From Planctomycetota bacterium (GTDB lineage Bacteria > Planctomycetota > Phycisphaerae > Tepidisphaerales > Tepidisphaeraceae): a stretch of DNA of 64,000 nt. The stretch lies in the NCBI GenBank assembly GCA_039182125.1, contig JBCDCH010000005.1, positions 38,135 to 102,134 of the forward strand. The letters run 5' to 3'. Every line of letters begins with the position of its first letter. Position 1 is the stretch's first letter. A program made the position numbers and the translations under genes. Positions 16,384 to 26,728 of the stretch are shown piece after piece. A model generated the notes under the pieces. It made no database searches. It was not told the origin of the DNA and worked only from the letters and a program-made list of their open reading frames with translations.

Positions 16384-17802
16384 ATGCAGATCAACACCGC
16401 CGCCGCGACATTTCCGACCACCTACGCTGCTCCCGCCACACCGACCGCCGGCATCGACGCTCTCCGGCAAAAGGCCGATGCGTTTCACAAAGCCGAAGCG
16501 AACCTCACCGCAGTGTTGACCGGTCGCGGCACCCGGCGGGCGACATACAGCCTCGAGCGTGACCTGCTCGCCCGCCACACCAGCCAACATGCGGCCGGTA
16601 TCGCGAAGGCGTCCCGCAACCTTGATGTGGCGGCGGCGGCCGATGCGGCGGTCCGATCCGCCGATGACGCGCTGATCACCATGCGAACCGCCGTTGAACG
16701 CCTCGCCGGTGGTCTGTCCCAGAACGATGCCGACAACGCCCGTGCCCAGATCAACGCCGCCATGAATGAGCTTACCAAGAGCAGTGCGGCGGAGTTCGCC
16801 GGCAAACGCCTTTTCACCGGCAAGCCCATCGCCAGTGTGGTTGGCGAGGATGTGGAAGCATCCATGCCGGAACCGACGCAGCCCAACACCGGCACGGGTC
16901 TCACCGTGTCCTACTACGAAGGGTTGAACTTCGAGAAGCTCATCTCCACCGGCGTCGACGCGACCGTGCATCACGCGTGGCGCAGCGCGGAGGTCGGCGA
17001 CAGCGGCCTGAAAGACAACGTGAGTGTCCGGTGGGAGGGCGAAGTCGAAGCGCTCGAAGCCGGCGACTATCAGTTCCGCACGCGGTCCGACGACGGGATT
17101 CGTGTCTGGGTTGATGACGAACTCGTGATCGACAACTGGACCAACCACGGCGCGACCTACGACGTGTCGGAGAGCATCGCGTTCGAGGAGAACGAGCGCA
17201 AGAGCATTCGCGTGGAGTACTTCGAAAATCGCGGCTCGGCGATCATGCAATTGCAGTGGGGACAAAACAGCCGATTCCGGGCGATCAACACGGGCCAGCT
17301 TTACGAAGTCGAAAAGGAAATCGAGCCCGGATCGGTCGGCGTCGCGTCCAATCACCTCGAACACGCCCGTGACGATTTCAACGCCGGCCCGTCAATCGCG
17401 GGCGGGCGGCACACGTTCTACGCCGGCGGTCTTGAAGCCGGGGATTTGGGCGTCGGCGATCAGCGTCTGACCGACCTCGACACGCTGCTCGACAACGGTC
17501 GTTACGAGGAAGCGCTCGGCGTGATCGACGCCAGCCGGGAACAGGTCCGCCTGCAGCAGGTCGCCGTTGATGCGTTTGCCCGTGGTGCGCGTGCGACGAT
17601 GGGCGTTTCGGAAAAGGCGTTGCTCCGCTCGGAGCGTGCGGCGACACGGATGAACGACATTTCCGCAGCGCTGACCGAGTCCGAGAACGCGCGGGCGGCG
17701 TTGATCGATCAGGCCCGCTCCCAGGCTAACCGACTTGCCGAGACATTCGCCGCGACCCGTCCGGGCACGCTCGTCGGCACCGCACTCTCGGTCCGGGTCT
17801 GA
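16384..17802 (+). CDS. Flagellin/FlgL-like protein with a central PA14 domain
   Basis: 472 residues. Residues ~60-155 are helical and match flagellin D1 in pattern: AADAAVRSADDALITMRTAV, a helix ending in NELTKSSAAEFAGKRLFTG (flagellins have a T-E-F-N-G-K-x-L-x-G turn there). Residues ~171-296 are a PA14 domain (SYYEGLNFEKL, GDYQFRTRSDDGIRVWVDDE, GSAIMQLQWG). Residues ~370-472 are helical again, with MNDISAALTESENARAALID like the flagellin/FlgL C-terminus. Flagellin-like proteins often hold foreign domains in the middle; PA14 would face outwards and bind glycans. No other flagellar gene is in the window. The frame opens at 16354, but the ATG at 16384 fits the family start (MQIN). Confidence 0.75.
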   Translation: MQINTAAATFPTTYAAPATPTAGIDALRQKADAFHKAEANLTAVLTGRGTRRATYSLERDLLARHTSQHAAGIAKASRNLDVAAAADAAVRSADDALITMRTAVERLAGGLSQNDADNARAQINAAMNELTKSSAAEFAGKRLFTGKPIASVVGEDVEASMPEPTQPNTGTGLTVSYYEGLNFEKLISTGVDATVHHAWRSAEVGDSGLKDNVSVRWEGEVEALEAGDYQFRTRSDDGIRVWVDDELVIDNWTNHGATYDVSESIAFEENERKSIRVEYFENRGSAIMQLQWGQNSRFRAINTGQLYEVEKEIEPGSVGVASNHLEHARDDFNAGPSIAGGRHTFYAGGLEAGDLGVGDQRLTDLDTLLDNGRYEEALGVIDASREQVRLQQVAVDAFARGARATMGVSEKALLRSERAATRMNDISAALTESENARAALIDQARSQANRLAETFAATRPGTLVGTALSVRV

Positions 17803-17858
17803 GCCGACGGGTGTTTTCAACATTGACCAAATCGGTCTCGTTGCGTTGTGATACCGAA

Positions 17859-18167
17859 ATGCCCGAAGCCGAGAACGCATTTGCTTGCATCTGCAAAGCG
17901 CTGGCGGAGCCCATGCGGTTTGGGCTGCTCAGCCGCATCGCACAGGCCGACGCCGATGGCGGCGAGGTGGGCTGCAAGACGCTCGTCGCCGAGTTTCCCG
18001 TGTCGCAGGCGACGATCTCGCACCACCTGAAAGAGTTGCAACGGGCCGGGCTGATCGAGTCGCGGATGGACGGAGCGTGCCTGTTCCTCAGACCTAATGC
18101 CGAGAAGCTCGAAGCGTTCTGCGACGAACTCCGCGAACGGTTGGCGCTCAACAGCGTTCGGGCTTGA
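17859..18167 (+). CDS. ArsR/SmtB-type transcriptional regulator
   Basis: A 102-residue winged helix protein: AFACICKALAEPMRFGLLSRI, then FPVSQATISHHLKELQRAGLIES (recognition helix), then RMDGACLFLRPN (wing). This is the ArsR family, which usually represses its own operon until a metal or other signal binds. Cysteines in ICKAL and GCKTL might bind metal, but the classic CxC pair is absent. An upstream GTG (17811) is open; the ATG used leaves a normal family length. It lies 57 nt after the flagellin-like gene; no obvious target operon follows, as speA converges on it. Confidence 0.85.
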   Translation: MPEAENAFACICKALAEPMRFGLLSRIAQADADGGEVGCKTLVAEFPVSQATISHHLKELQRAGLIESRMDGACLFLRPNAEKLEAFCDELRERLALNSVRA

Positions 18168-18171
18168 TCGG

Positions 18172-20096
<1,925 letters not shown>

Positions 20097-20097
<1 letters not shown>

Positions 20098-21116
20098 CAC
20101 GGCACGATAGTCCCGGTGGGGCGGGGGCCGACGGGCTGCTGTTGGGTCAGGCAGTGGATGGCGCCGAGCCCCCAGATGATCTCGCGGCAGTCGACGCCGA
20201 CAACGTTCCGATCGGGCATCAACTCGCGCAGAATGCCAAGGCAACGGTCGTCGCTTGGTCCGCCGAAGGTGGGCACGAGCAGCCCTCCGTTGACGAAGTA
20301 GAAGTTGACGTGCGTCGCCGGGACGCGTTGGCCCTCGATCTCCAGGTGGTCGGGCATGGGAAACTCGACGACGTTGCCGCAAAAAGCTCGGGCTTGTTCG
20401 ACGGCGGAAGCGGTGGCGGCATGGTTGGGATCAGCAGTGTCCTGCTCGACACCGATGACGATGGTGTCCTCGGCGATGTAGCGGGCCAGATCGTCGACGT
20501 GGCCGTCGGTGTCGTCGCCCTCGATGCCGCCGGTGAGCCAGTGAACGTGCTGCTGGCCGTAGTAATCGAGCAGGTGTTGTTCGACTTTCGCGCGCGGCAT
20601 GTCGCCGTTGCGGTTGGGGTTGAGCAGGCAGTCGGTGGTGGTCAGGATCGAGCCGGCCCCGTCGAAGTCGACCGCGCCGCCTTCCATGACGATCGGTGCT
20701 TCAAAGCGTCGCAGGCCGAGCGTCTCGGCGATTTGCTTCGGCACGCCGGCGTCGCGGTCCCACGGGGCGTACTTTCCGCCCCAGGCGTTGAACTTCCAGT
20801 CCACCACGGCGATCTCGGTGTCGTTCACGACGAAGGCCGGCCCGTGGTCGCGACACCACGGCTCGTCGGTCGCGATCGGGAACAACTCCGCGAAGTCGCC
20901 GATGTGACGCCCGGCCTCCGTCATGTCATCCGGCCCGACGTTCACCCGCAGCGGTTCGAACTCCGCGACGGAACGGGCGATACGCGCCCAGTTTTCCAGG
21001 CAGCTTTGGTATCGGTCGGGGAAGCTGATGCCGCCGGGGCGCGGGTAGCTCATCCACGTCGCGGCGTGCGGTGCCCATTCGGCGGGGAAGGAAAAGCCAA
21101 GCTCGCGCGGGGTCAT
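20097..21116 (-). CDS. aguA: Agmatine deiminase
   Basis: Hydrolyses agmatine to N-carbamoylputrescine and ammonia, in the peptidyl-arginine deiminase-type family. Seen: WCRDHGP near residue 88, the catalytic GDDTDGHVDDLAR near 200 with its histidine, and the nucleophilic cysteine in GLGAIHCLTQQQP near the C-terminus. The usual W-x-RD-x-GP motif has Cys in place of Met and His in place of Thr. The gene lies directly upstream of speA and 4 nt after the C39-like gene. The next enzyme, N-carbamoylputrescine amidase, is not in this window. Confidence 0.95.
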
Positions 21117-21120
21117 CGGC

Positions 21121-22236
21121 TCACGGTAGCGCGTCGCGCGGGTAGATCACGTATCCGACGCCGCCGGCGTTTTCGAACCATGCGGTGCGTAGTTCGTCGG
21201 CGTTGTAGATCGCTCCGGCACCGTCATCGGCGCTCGCCCCGTCGTTGACGATGATGTTGCCACCCTCGGTGATGCCGCGAACGACGATGAGGTGTCCGTC
21301 GGTTTCGTCCATGACAAAGCTTTGGCATTGGCCCGGTTCGAAGTTGATCGACGCGACGATGGGTCGGCCGGCGTGAAGGTGCGGCTCGACCTGCGCCCAT
21401 TGCGAAAAACGTTCGAGGTGCCCGGCCAGCCCAAGTTCGGCGGCCCGTTGAACGGCACGGTTCCAGTTGCCGAAGAGGTTGTGTTCCACGTCGTAAATGG
21501 CCAGCGCATTCTCGACGAGTGTCGGCTCGATGCCGTGGAAAGCGGCGACCATCGTGACGCTGGTCGGTGAGCAGATCTCGCCGCCGATGCGATCGCCGGC
21601 CGTCCGCTGGGCGATGAACGGGACATCGAGATTGATGGGGCTGGTTGGCCGGTCCGGCGGCTCGTTCCGGTCGGCCGGACCGCGTGAGGCGAAGTGCAGT
21701 GTCTCGAGCGTCGGCCCCGGTCCTTCGACGTCGAAGCCGAAGAAATCGACGCGGACCTGAGCCGCGATCGCGGGTCGGTCCAGTTCGAGGATGTCAACCG
21801 CCACCGCCCCGTGCTCGAACCGTTCGCCGTGCTCGGGCAATGGCACTCGACCCCAGTAGCCGTAGTCGAGCCATGGCGACACACGTTTGGTGTAATCATC
21901 CCAGGTGCGTGCATAAACGCGTATCCCGGTGTTCGGGGGACAGCTCGCGTTCCAACTCGGGAGCAGCTCGAAGAAATGCCCGATCGGCATCCTCTCGCTG
22001 ACCCACCGACCTCTCCGCGGATAACCGGTCGCCGATGCTTCGGAGAGCGTGAGTGTGCCGTCGGACAATGAGACATCGTCCCGCTTGCCGAGGGTAAGGT
22101 CGATAGTCCACATCTCGTCCGTGGACGGCACGCCGACCGATCGTGGCAGCGGTTGGCGGGCGGCCAGAAATTGCACCACGACCCAGCCAATCACGATGGC
22201 CAAGGCCAGAACAAATGCAGCGCGGGAGTACCACAC
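21121..22236 (-). CDS. Membrane-anchored C39-like peptidase
   Basis: 371 residues with one N-terminal membrane segment (residues ~5-25). The first half is a beta-rich domain of unknown type. The second half is a papain-like C39_2 domain: VPFIAQ, GGEICSPTSVTMVAAFHG with the probable catalytic cysteine, GRPIVASINF, then DGHLIVVRGI with the histidine and IIVNDGAS with the aspartate. Related proteins cut peptides or wall cross-links outside the cytoplasm; the substrate is unknown. The start is GTG. It precedes aguA-speA by 4 nt, so it is likely cotranscribed with the polyamine genes, an odd pairing. Confidence 0.8.
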   Translation of the reverse strand: MWYSRAAFVLALAIVIGWVVVQFLAARQPLPRSVGVPSTDEMWTIDLTLGKRDDVSLSDGTLTLSEASATGYPRRGRWVSERMPIGHFFELLPSWNASCPPNTGIRVYARTWDDYTKRVSPWLDYGYWGRVPLPEHGERFEHGAVAVDILELDRPAIAAQVRVDFFGFDVEGPGPTLETLHFASRGPADRNEPPDRPTSPINLDVPFIAQRTAGDRIGGEICSPTSVTMVAAFHGIEPTLVENALAIYDVEHNLFGNWNRAVQRAAELGLAGHLERFSQWAQVEPHLHAGRPIVASINFEPGQCQSFVMDETDGHLIVVRGITEGGNIIVNDGASADDGAGAIYNADELRTAWFENAGGVGYVIYPRDALP

Positions 22237-22255
22237 GATCGTGAGAACAACGGGA

Positions 22256-22681
22256 TCAACTCGGCCAGTTCAGCCAAATAGCGAGCGCGATCAGGACCGG
22301 TGCAAAGATCATCGCGAGGATGACCTTCTTCCTCTTCTCCGGTTCCATGTCGGCGAGGAATCCGCCGCCACCGCCACCCTTCTTGCCTTTCTTTTTGTCC
22401 GGCTCGTGGTGGCATCGGATGCAGATGTAGCCCTTGCCCTTGGTCGACTTGACCATGTCGACCGGCGGGAAGAACTCACGACACTTAGGACACTGGCTGA
22501 GGTGGCCCTTGTTGTCCTCGGGGTGCGGAGCGGCCCCCTTGGCGGCGCGCTTCTTGCGCTCGTCCTCGATGCCGCAGTCGTAGCACCAGTAGTTGCCCTT
22601 GCGGTCCTTCATCCGCTTGGCACCTTCGACGGACTTGCCACAGGAAATGCAGCGCTTGGCGAGTGAAGAGGTGGCGGACAT
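22256..22681 (-). CDS. Small zinc-ribbon membrane protein of unknown function
   Basis: 141 residues. Two double-Cys zinc sites are visible: CISCGK with CYDCG, and CPKCREFFPP with CIRCHHE, each CxxC pair spaced about 20 residues, like treble-clef or ribbon fingers. A lysine/glycine-rich linker follows, and residues ~118-137 (VILAMIFAPVLIALAIWLNW) form one C-terminal membrane helix. This gives a tail-anchored cytoplasmic double zinc finger. It ends 19 nt before the C39-like gene and may start that operon. The 170 nt upstream to 22851 hold no gene that I can support. Confidence 0.65.
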   Translation of the reverse strand: MSATSSLAKRCISCGKSVEGAKRMKDRKGNYWCYDCGIEDERKKRAAKGAAPHPEDNKGHLSQCPKCREFFPPVDMVKSTKGKGYICIRCHHEPDKKKGKKGGGGGGFLADMEPEKRKKVILAMIFAPVLIALAIWLNWPS

Positions 22682-22851
22682 GGAAAGCTCCGAAGCGGCT
22701 GGGACGCGTCAGGCGGTGTTAGCAGGTGCCCCGCCTTGCAGAACATGGTAGACAAATCCGTGTGACGGGCCACCAGAAACGTCCGCAGAGCATGGTGCAA
22801 CCATCGAGCGCCACCACAATGGGGTCGGGTGTGTCGACTGCGGGACGTCCT

Positions 22852-23622
22852 TCAATCGTCGGCAAGCAGGATGTCCCGCAGTTCCGGCATGAGCCGACCT
22901 TGGTCGACGGCGTCGTCGAGGACTGCCTTTAGTTTCTTGAGTTCGAGGAACTCCACCGTCCCGTCGTTCATCAGCACATTGGCTCCCTTGCCGCTGTGGT
23001 TGGAGATCGGTTCGGTGGCGAGCAGCAGGCCGGCTGATTCTTTGTTTGTGAGTCCGCGGCCGAGATACACGTAGTTCGTGTTCACACCGAACAACAGCGG
23101 TTCGCCCACGGAAGGATCGAGGTTGTCGCCGTGGTCATGAGGGCAAGTGAAAACGTATCCGTTAAGCACCCGCCGATCGAAGATCGTCTGGAGGTCGGGC
23201 GGGAGCTGGCCGTGGTCTTCGGCGTAGAGGATGGCTTCAACCGCGAGTTGGCGGAGATTGGAAGCGCACTTCACGCGCTGGGCCGACGGGCGGGCCTTGC
23301 CCATGCTTGGTGCTAGGACAACGAACATTGCCAAGCTGGCCAACCCGATGCTCCCCAAGATAATCGGCCAGCGATACCCGCGATCTACGAGTCGGCGCCG
23401 AGGATGTATCGTCAGCAAGTCGAATACGCCAAGCACGATGGCGATCGGTGCGGTCAGGAGCGCGAGCACCGCCCAAGTCCAACCATCAGTAGCCGCTGCG
23501 GCCCACAAGCAACTTGGCATCGATGCGATACCCAGTGTCACTGCCACGGGCCGCCAGCGTTGCGGCCAACGGTTTTTGAAGATGCGATCCCTCGGCGTTT
23601 CGTAGTCGATCGGGTCGGCCAT
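22852..23622 (-). CDS. Prepilin-like H-X(n)-DG protein with three or more membrane segments
   Basis: 256 residues, third of three tandem paralogues. The first half has several hydrophobic segments (~28-105). The second half carries the motif typical of planctomycete prepilin-like proteins: RVKCASNLRQLAVEAILYAEDHGQLPP, then NHSGKGANVLMNDGTVEFL, an H-X10-DG element, one residue longer than the common H-X9-DG. The C-terminal helices resemble those of the two upstream paralogues. GGAG lies five bases before the ATG, nine bases after the old stop of the upstream paralogue. Function unknown; probably a surface or secretion-related protein. Confidence 0.7.
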   Translation of the reverse strand: MADPIDYETPRDRIFKNRWPQRWRPVAVTLGIASMPSCLWAAAATDGWTWAVLALLTAPIAIVLGVFDLLTIHPRRRLVDRGYRWPIILGSIGLASLAMFVVLAPSMGKARPSAQRVKCASNLRQLAVEAILYAEDHGQLPPDLQTIFDRRVLNGYVFTCPHDHGDNLDPSVGEPLLFGVNTNYVYLGRGLTNKESAGLLLATEPISNHSGKGANVLMNDGTVEFLELKKLKAVLDDAVDQGRLMPELRDILLADD

Positions 23623-23631
23623 GAGGACTCC

Positions 23632-23745
23632 TCACTTCCCGAGGATGTGGTCGGCGTCCTGTCGGGCGAGGATGCCGTTGGCGACGAGTCGGTCCAATAG
23701 CGGCGCGAGGTCGGCCGGGGGGACGGCGTCGACGTGGCCATCGGC
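23632..23745 (-). pseudogene. Severed C-terminal part of the middle prepilin-like paralogue
   Basis: Directly after the TAA at 23746-23748 the same frame stays open for 37 codons to a TGA at 23632-23634 and reads ADGHVDAVPPADLAPLLDRL... ending HILGK. This aligns with the end of the paralogue at 24254 (ADGHVSFEPL... ending QILGK). The codon now TAA is TAC (Tyr) in that paralogue, so one base change explains the break. Together the frame 23632-24213 would encode 193 residues. Either the gene is broken, or the sequence has an error at 23746. Confidence 0.75.
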
Positions 23746-24213
23746 TTAAAGGATGTTGTGCCGCGATTCGCCGCCGAACGTGTGGGGTGTGATCTCGAAC
23801 GCCATCGGAACGGTGGGATCGCCGGTGTTGGTCAGTCCGGCGCCGAGATACGCATAGTCGAGGGTGATGCCGAGTTGGAGCATGGCTGGCCCGGTGGGAG
23901 GGGTGGTTCTGGCGTTGGGCCCGGGGCAGGTGAAGTCGTTGGGGCGAAGGTCCTGCGTCGCGAGGACGGTCGCGAGGACGGGCGGAAACTGGCCGTCGTT
24001 GTCATTTGCGTACAGCATGAGGCCGAGGCCGATCATGCGGAGGTTGGCTGCACAGCGAACCTGACGACGTGGCTCGGGGCCCGTACTCAGTGCGGGCATC
24101 AGCAAAATACCCAAGCAGCCGACCAGCACCACACCGACGATCGTCACCCACACTAGCCGCGGCATCTTCCCCATTGGTCTGCGGCGTAGAGGTCTGGCGT
24201 AGTCGAGCGTCAT
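23746..24213 (-). CDS. Prepilin-like protein, middle paralogue, cut short by an in-frame stop
   Basis: 155 residues up to a TAA inside the H-X(n)-DG motif (SRHNIL then stop). The N-terminus has one membrane helix (WVTIVGVVLVGCLGILLM), then the conserved RCAANLRMIGLGLMLYANDNDGQFPP and ACPG-like region (FTCPGPN) seen in its neighbours. The missing 37 residues are still encoded in frame beyond the stop (23632-23745). It lies 40 nt after the DUF4190 paralogue. The product may be non-functional. Confidence 0.6.
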   Translation of the reverse strand: MTLDYARPLRRRPMGKMPRLVWVTIVGVVLVGCLGILLMPALSTGPEPRRQVRCAANLRMIGLGLMLYANDNDGQFPPVLATVLATQDLRPNDFTCPGPNARTTPPTGPAMLQLGITLDYAYLGAGLTNTGDPTVPMAFEITPHTFGGESRHNIL

Positions 24214-24253
24214 GTGGTTGGCACTCTTGCGCGAATCGCATGTTGCATGCTCT

Positions 24254-24991
24254 TCACTTCCCCAGAATCTGGTTCGCTTGTTCCTGAGTGATCTCGCCGT
24301 TGTTGAGCAGCTCGTTCACTTCGGCGGCGAAGGCGGGAAGGGGTTCGAAGCTGACGTGTCCGTCGGCGTAGAGGATGTTGCCGCCTTCGTCGCCGTGGTT
24401 GGCCGGGAGTGCGAAGAGAATGGGCCGGGATGGGGGTGCGTTCCACGTTTGGCCGTCACCGACCCAGACGTAGCTAACGTCGACGCCGAGGGTGAGCGGC
24501 GTGCCGGCCGGGGCGGTCGAGGCGACGGCGGTGCCCGACGGGCTGACGAACACCTGCGAGGCGATGACTTGGGTGAGAAGGATCGTCTCGAGGTCGGGCG
24601 GGAAAGCGCCGTCGGGGTCCTCGTTGGCGTAAAGGATGGCCGCCAGGCCGATCTGGCGCATGTTGGAAGCACATCTCACGCGGTTGGCGGTTTCTCTCGC
24701 CCTGTAAAGCGAGGGGAGCATGATCGATGCCAGCAGCAGTGTGGGGACGATGAGCCCGAAGATGCCAGTGAAGAGGCCGGCGACCGCGAAGCCGCGGCCG
24801 GGTCGTTTGCCCTCGCTGGTTTGCTTGAACCCGATGATGCTCAGCACGATGGCGGCGATGGCCGTGATGAGAGGGATGACGCACCCGACCGGGATCGAGC
24901 AGATCCCCACGATCATGGACGCCAGCGCGATCCCGCTTGACTTGGGTTCAACGCTCGGCGTGGCGTACGGCACGGGTTGCGGCTGAGACAT
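24254..24991 (-). CDS. DUF4190 plus prepilin-like H-X(n)-DG protein
   Basis: 245 residues, first and intact member of the tandem trio. Residues ~18-95 are a DUF4190-type pair of membrane helices (SGIALASMIVGICSIPVGCV, GRGFAVAGLFTGIFGLIVP). Then RVRCASNMRQIGLAAILYANEDPDGAFPP, and ANHGDEGGNILYADGHVSFEPL (H-X10-DG), ending in helices EVNELLNNGEITQEQANQILGK. Proteins of this group resemble type II secretion pseudopilins but the membrane region here is longer and double. Function unknown. An inverted repeat (25001-25025) lies just upstream. Confidence 0.75.
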   Translation of the reverse strand: MSQPQPVPYATPSVEPKSSGIALASMIVGICSIPVGCVIPLITAIAAIVLSIIGFKQTSEGKRPGRGFAVAGLFTGIFGLIVPTLLLASIMLPSLYRARETANRVRCASNMRQIGLAAILYANEDPDGAFPPDLETILLTQVIASQVFVSPSGTAVASTAPAGTPLTLGVDVSYVWVGDGQTWNAPPSRPILFALPANHGDEGGNILYADGHVSFEPLPAFAAEVNELLNNGEITQEQANQILGK

Positions 24992-25000
24992 TCATGGCAA

Positions 25001-25025
25001 CGTAATCAAGCCCGGTCGGATTACG
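25001..25025. promoter_or_regulatory. Inverted repeat CGTAATC-N11-GATTACG between divergent genes
   Basis: Perfect 7-bp arms (25001-25007, 25019-25025) in the 84-nt gap between the divergent prepilin-like and DUF502 genes. Spacing and symmetry suit a dimeric regulator site serving either gene. No known consensus recognised. Confidence 0.4.
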
Positions 25026-25075
25026 AAACTTCTCACCCCGGCGTGTGGCGAGGCGCATCGGCCATAAGGTGAAGC

Positions 25076-25738
25076 ATGTCACGCGTGCGCAGGTTCGTTC
25101 GGACGTCGGTGCTGGGTGGGTTGGTGGTGTTGCTGCCGGTCGGCGTGTTGTTGATCGTGTTCAACTGGGTGTACGGGTCGCTACGGGATTTGCTCAAACC
25201 GGTGACGGATCAGGTCGCCAGGCAGATTCGTGAGTCGCTGCCGACGTCGATTTATTCCTGGGCTGTCGATTTCGCTGCTTTTCTCATCGTGCTGAGCGTG
25301 ATGGTGGCGATCTGCTTCCTCACGGGCGTGTTGCTCAAGACCGCGCTCGGCCGCTGGTTCCACAATCGCATCGAGGAGTACGTGCTCAAACTCGCGCCGG
25401 GGTACAACCTGGTGAAAGAGACGGTGCTGCAGTTCTTCGGCGATAAGCCCAGCCCGTTCAAGACCGTGGCCTTCGTTCGCATCTTCGGCAACGACACGCC
25501 GACGATGGTCACCGCGTTCGTCACCGAGCGTCACAGCAATGGCTGGTTCACGGTCTTTGTCCCGACAGGCCCGAACCCGACGAGCGGGCAGATTTTTCAC
25601 GTCCCCGGCGAGTGCGTGGCGATTCTCGACGAGAAGGTCGAGGACGTCATGCGCAGCGTTATCTCCTGCGGTGCCGGCAGTGACAAACTGATGTTCAGCT
25701 ACGACCGCCGGTCGGCTCCTGCGGCGGCATCGGATTGA
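25076..25738 (+). CDS. DUF502 family membrane protein
   Basis: 220 residues with two membrane helices (~12-35 and ~60-85) and a cytoplasmic C-terminal domain. VFVPTGPNPTSGQIFHVP is the hallmark of DUF502, along with WFHNRIEEYVLKLAPGYNLVKETV. The function of the family is not established; plant members are linked to membrane trafficking. AAGGTGAAGC before the ATG is a good ribosome site. Its 3' end overlaps the convergent RCK-C gene by 40 nt. Confidence 0.88.
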   Translation: MSRVRRFVRTSVLGGLVVLLPVGVLLIVFNWVYGSLRDLLKPVTDQVARQIRESLPTSIYSWAVDFAAFLIVLSVMVAICFLTGVLLKTALGRWFHNRIEEYVLKLAPGYNLVKETVLQFFGDKPSPFKTVAFVRIFGNDTPTMVTAFVTERHSNGWFTVFVPTGPNPTSGQIFHVPGECVAILDEKVEDVMRSVISCGAGSDKLMFSYDRRSAPAAASD

Positions 25739-26556
25739 CTTGCCGGCTCGTCGATGCCGTCGGGCGTTCGGGCTTCGCGTCGGCGTTGCTCATTCTCGGC
25801 GGCTTGGTTTTCCTGTGCTTCGCGGTCGCGTTTCTCGGCGATGGCGTCGGCTTGGGCGAGTGCGCCACCGATACCGGCCTTGCGTCTGTCGAGATCTTCG
25901 AGGGATCGGCTCGTTGCGTAGAGGATGAGTTGGTCGCCAGCATGGATGACGAAGTCGCCGCCGGGCGTGCCGGTGTAGCTGCCGCCGCGTTCGACGCCGA
26001 GCACGAGCACCCCCTCGGCGGTGAGGCATAGATCGGCCAGGGTTTGGTCGGCGAGCCAATCGCCTTCTTCAACGTACAACTCGCCGAGTCCGTATTCGCC
26101 CGCGATGTGCAGGACGTTGGCATAGTCTCGCACATCGAGGCTGGTGTAGCGCTTGAGCGCGACGGTGATCCAGCGCTGGAGAATTCGGTCGACGACGTCG
26201 GAGAGGGTGAGTGCGGCGAGCAGCCCCAGGCCGCCAGCGAGGATTCCGTAGCGCACGTACCACGGGAACGCCGACCCGGACTGGGCGAACCCGGCGACGA
26301 CCGCGCCGGCGGTCGTGATGATGCCGGCGTTGCCGAGGAACATGAGCGAGAGGATGATGCGGCGTCGGACGGGGTGGTTGACGAGTTTTTCCGATTCTGC
26401 GGTGGTGAAGCCGCACCCGGTAAACGCCGATCTAGCTTGAAAGCGCGCCAGCGACCGGGAGATCCCCGTGAGCGTGAGCGCGACGGTCGCCACCCGCACG
26501 GTGAGCAGGCTGAAGGCCAGCACGATGAGCAGCGTGATGATCGGGAAGAGGGACAT
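25699..26556 (-). CDS. Membrane protein with C-terminal RCK_C (TrkA-C) domain
   Basis: 285 residues. Three hydrophobic segments occupy residues ~1-130 (SLFPIITLLIVLAFSLLTV, RIILSLMFLGNAGIITTAGAVV, YGILAGGLGLLAALTLSDVV). Residues ~165-235 have the TrkA-C pattern: GLGELYVEEGDWLADQTLADL, GVLVLGVERGG, DFVIHAGDQLILYA. RCK_C domains bind small ligands and gate potassium or other channels; here no RCK-N nucleotide domain is present, so the protein is probably a ligand-sensing membrane protein of unknown cargo. The tail is a charged E/R/Q-rich stretch. TTG at 26568 is an unlikely alternative start. Confidence 0.8.
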   Translation of the reverse strand: MSLFPIITLLIVLAFSLLTVRVATVALTLTGISRSLARFQARSAFTGCGFTTAESEKLVNHPVRRRIILSLMFLGNAGIITTAGAVVAGFAQSGSAFPWYVRYGILAGGLGLLAALTLSDVVDRILQRWITVALKRYTSLDVRDYANVLHIAGEYGLGELYVEEGDWLADQTLADLCLTAEGVLVLGVERGGSYTGTPGGDFVIHAGDQLILYATSRSLEDLDRRKAGIGGALAQADAIAEKRDREAQENQAAENEQRRREARTPDGIDEPASQSDAAAGADRRS

Positions 26557-26728
26557 GAGTGGGTCCAAGCGTACAGACGTCCGGCGATGTCACGGCAATG
26601 GGTATGACCCGGGGTATGACCGGGTGTCTTGATTCGCGTCGTGACGCTCTTGATTGCACCACTTCCGCTTTCCCGTCCATCTGTTACATTCGCGCCAGCC
26701 GCTTCCGGCTTTCGCACCGGTTCACATC

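Noticed and set aside
17811..17858. GTG at 17811 as the start of the ArsR-type regulator
   Set aside because: The added residues do not resemble the family, and the ATG at 17859 gives the normal length, though neither has a strong ribosome site.
23746..23748. The in-frame stop as a recoded amino acid
   Set aside because: The codon is TAA, not TGA or TAG, so selenocysteine or pyrrolysine insertion is not plausible, and the sister gene has Tyr there.
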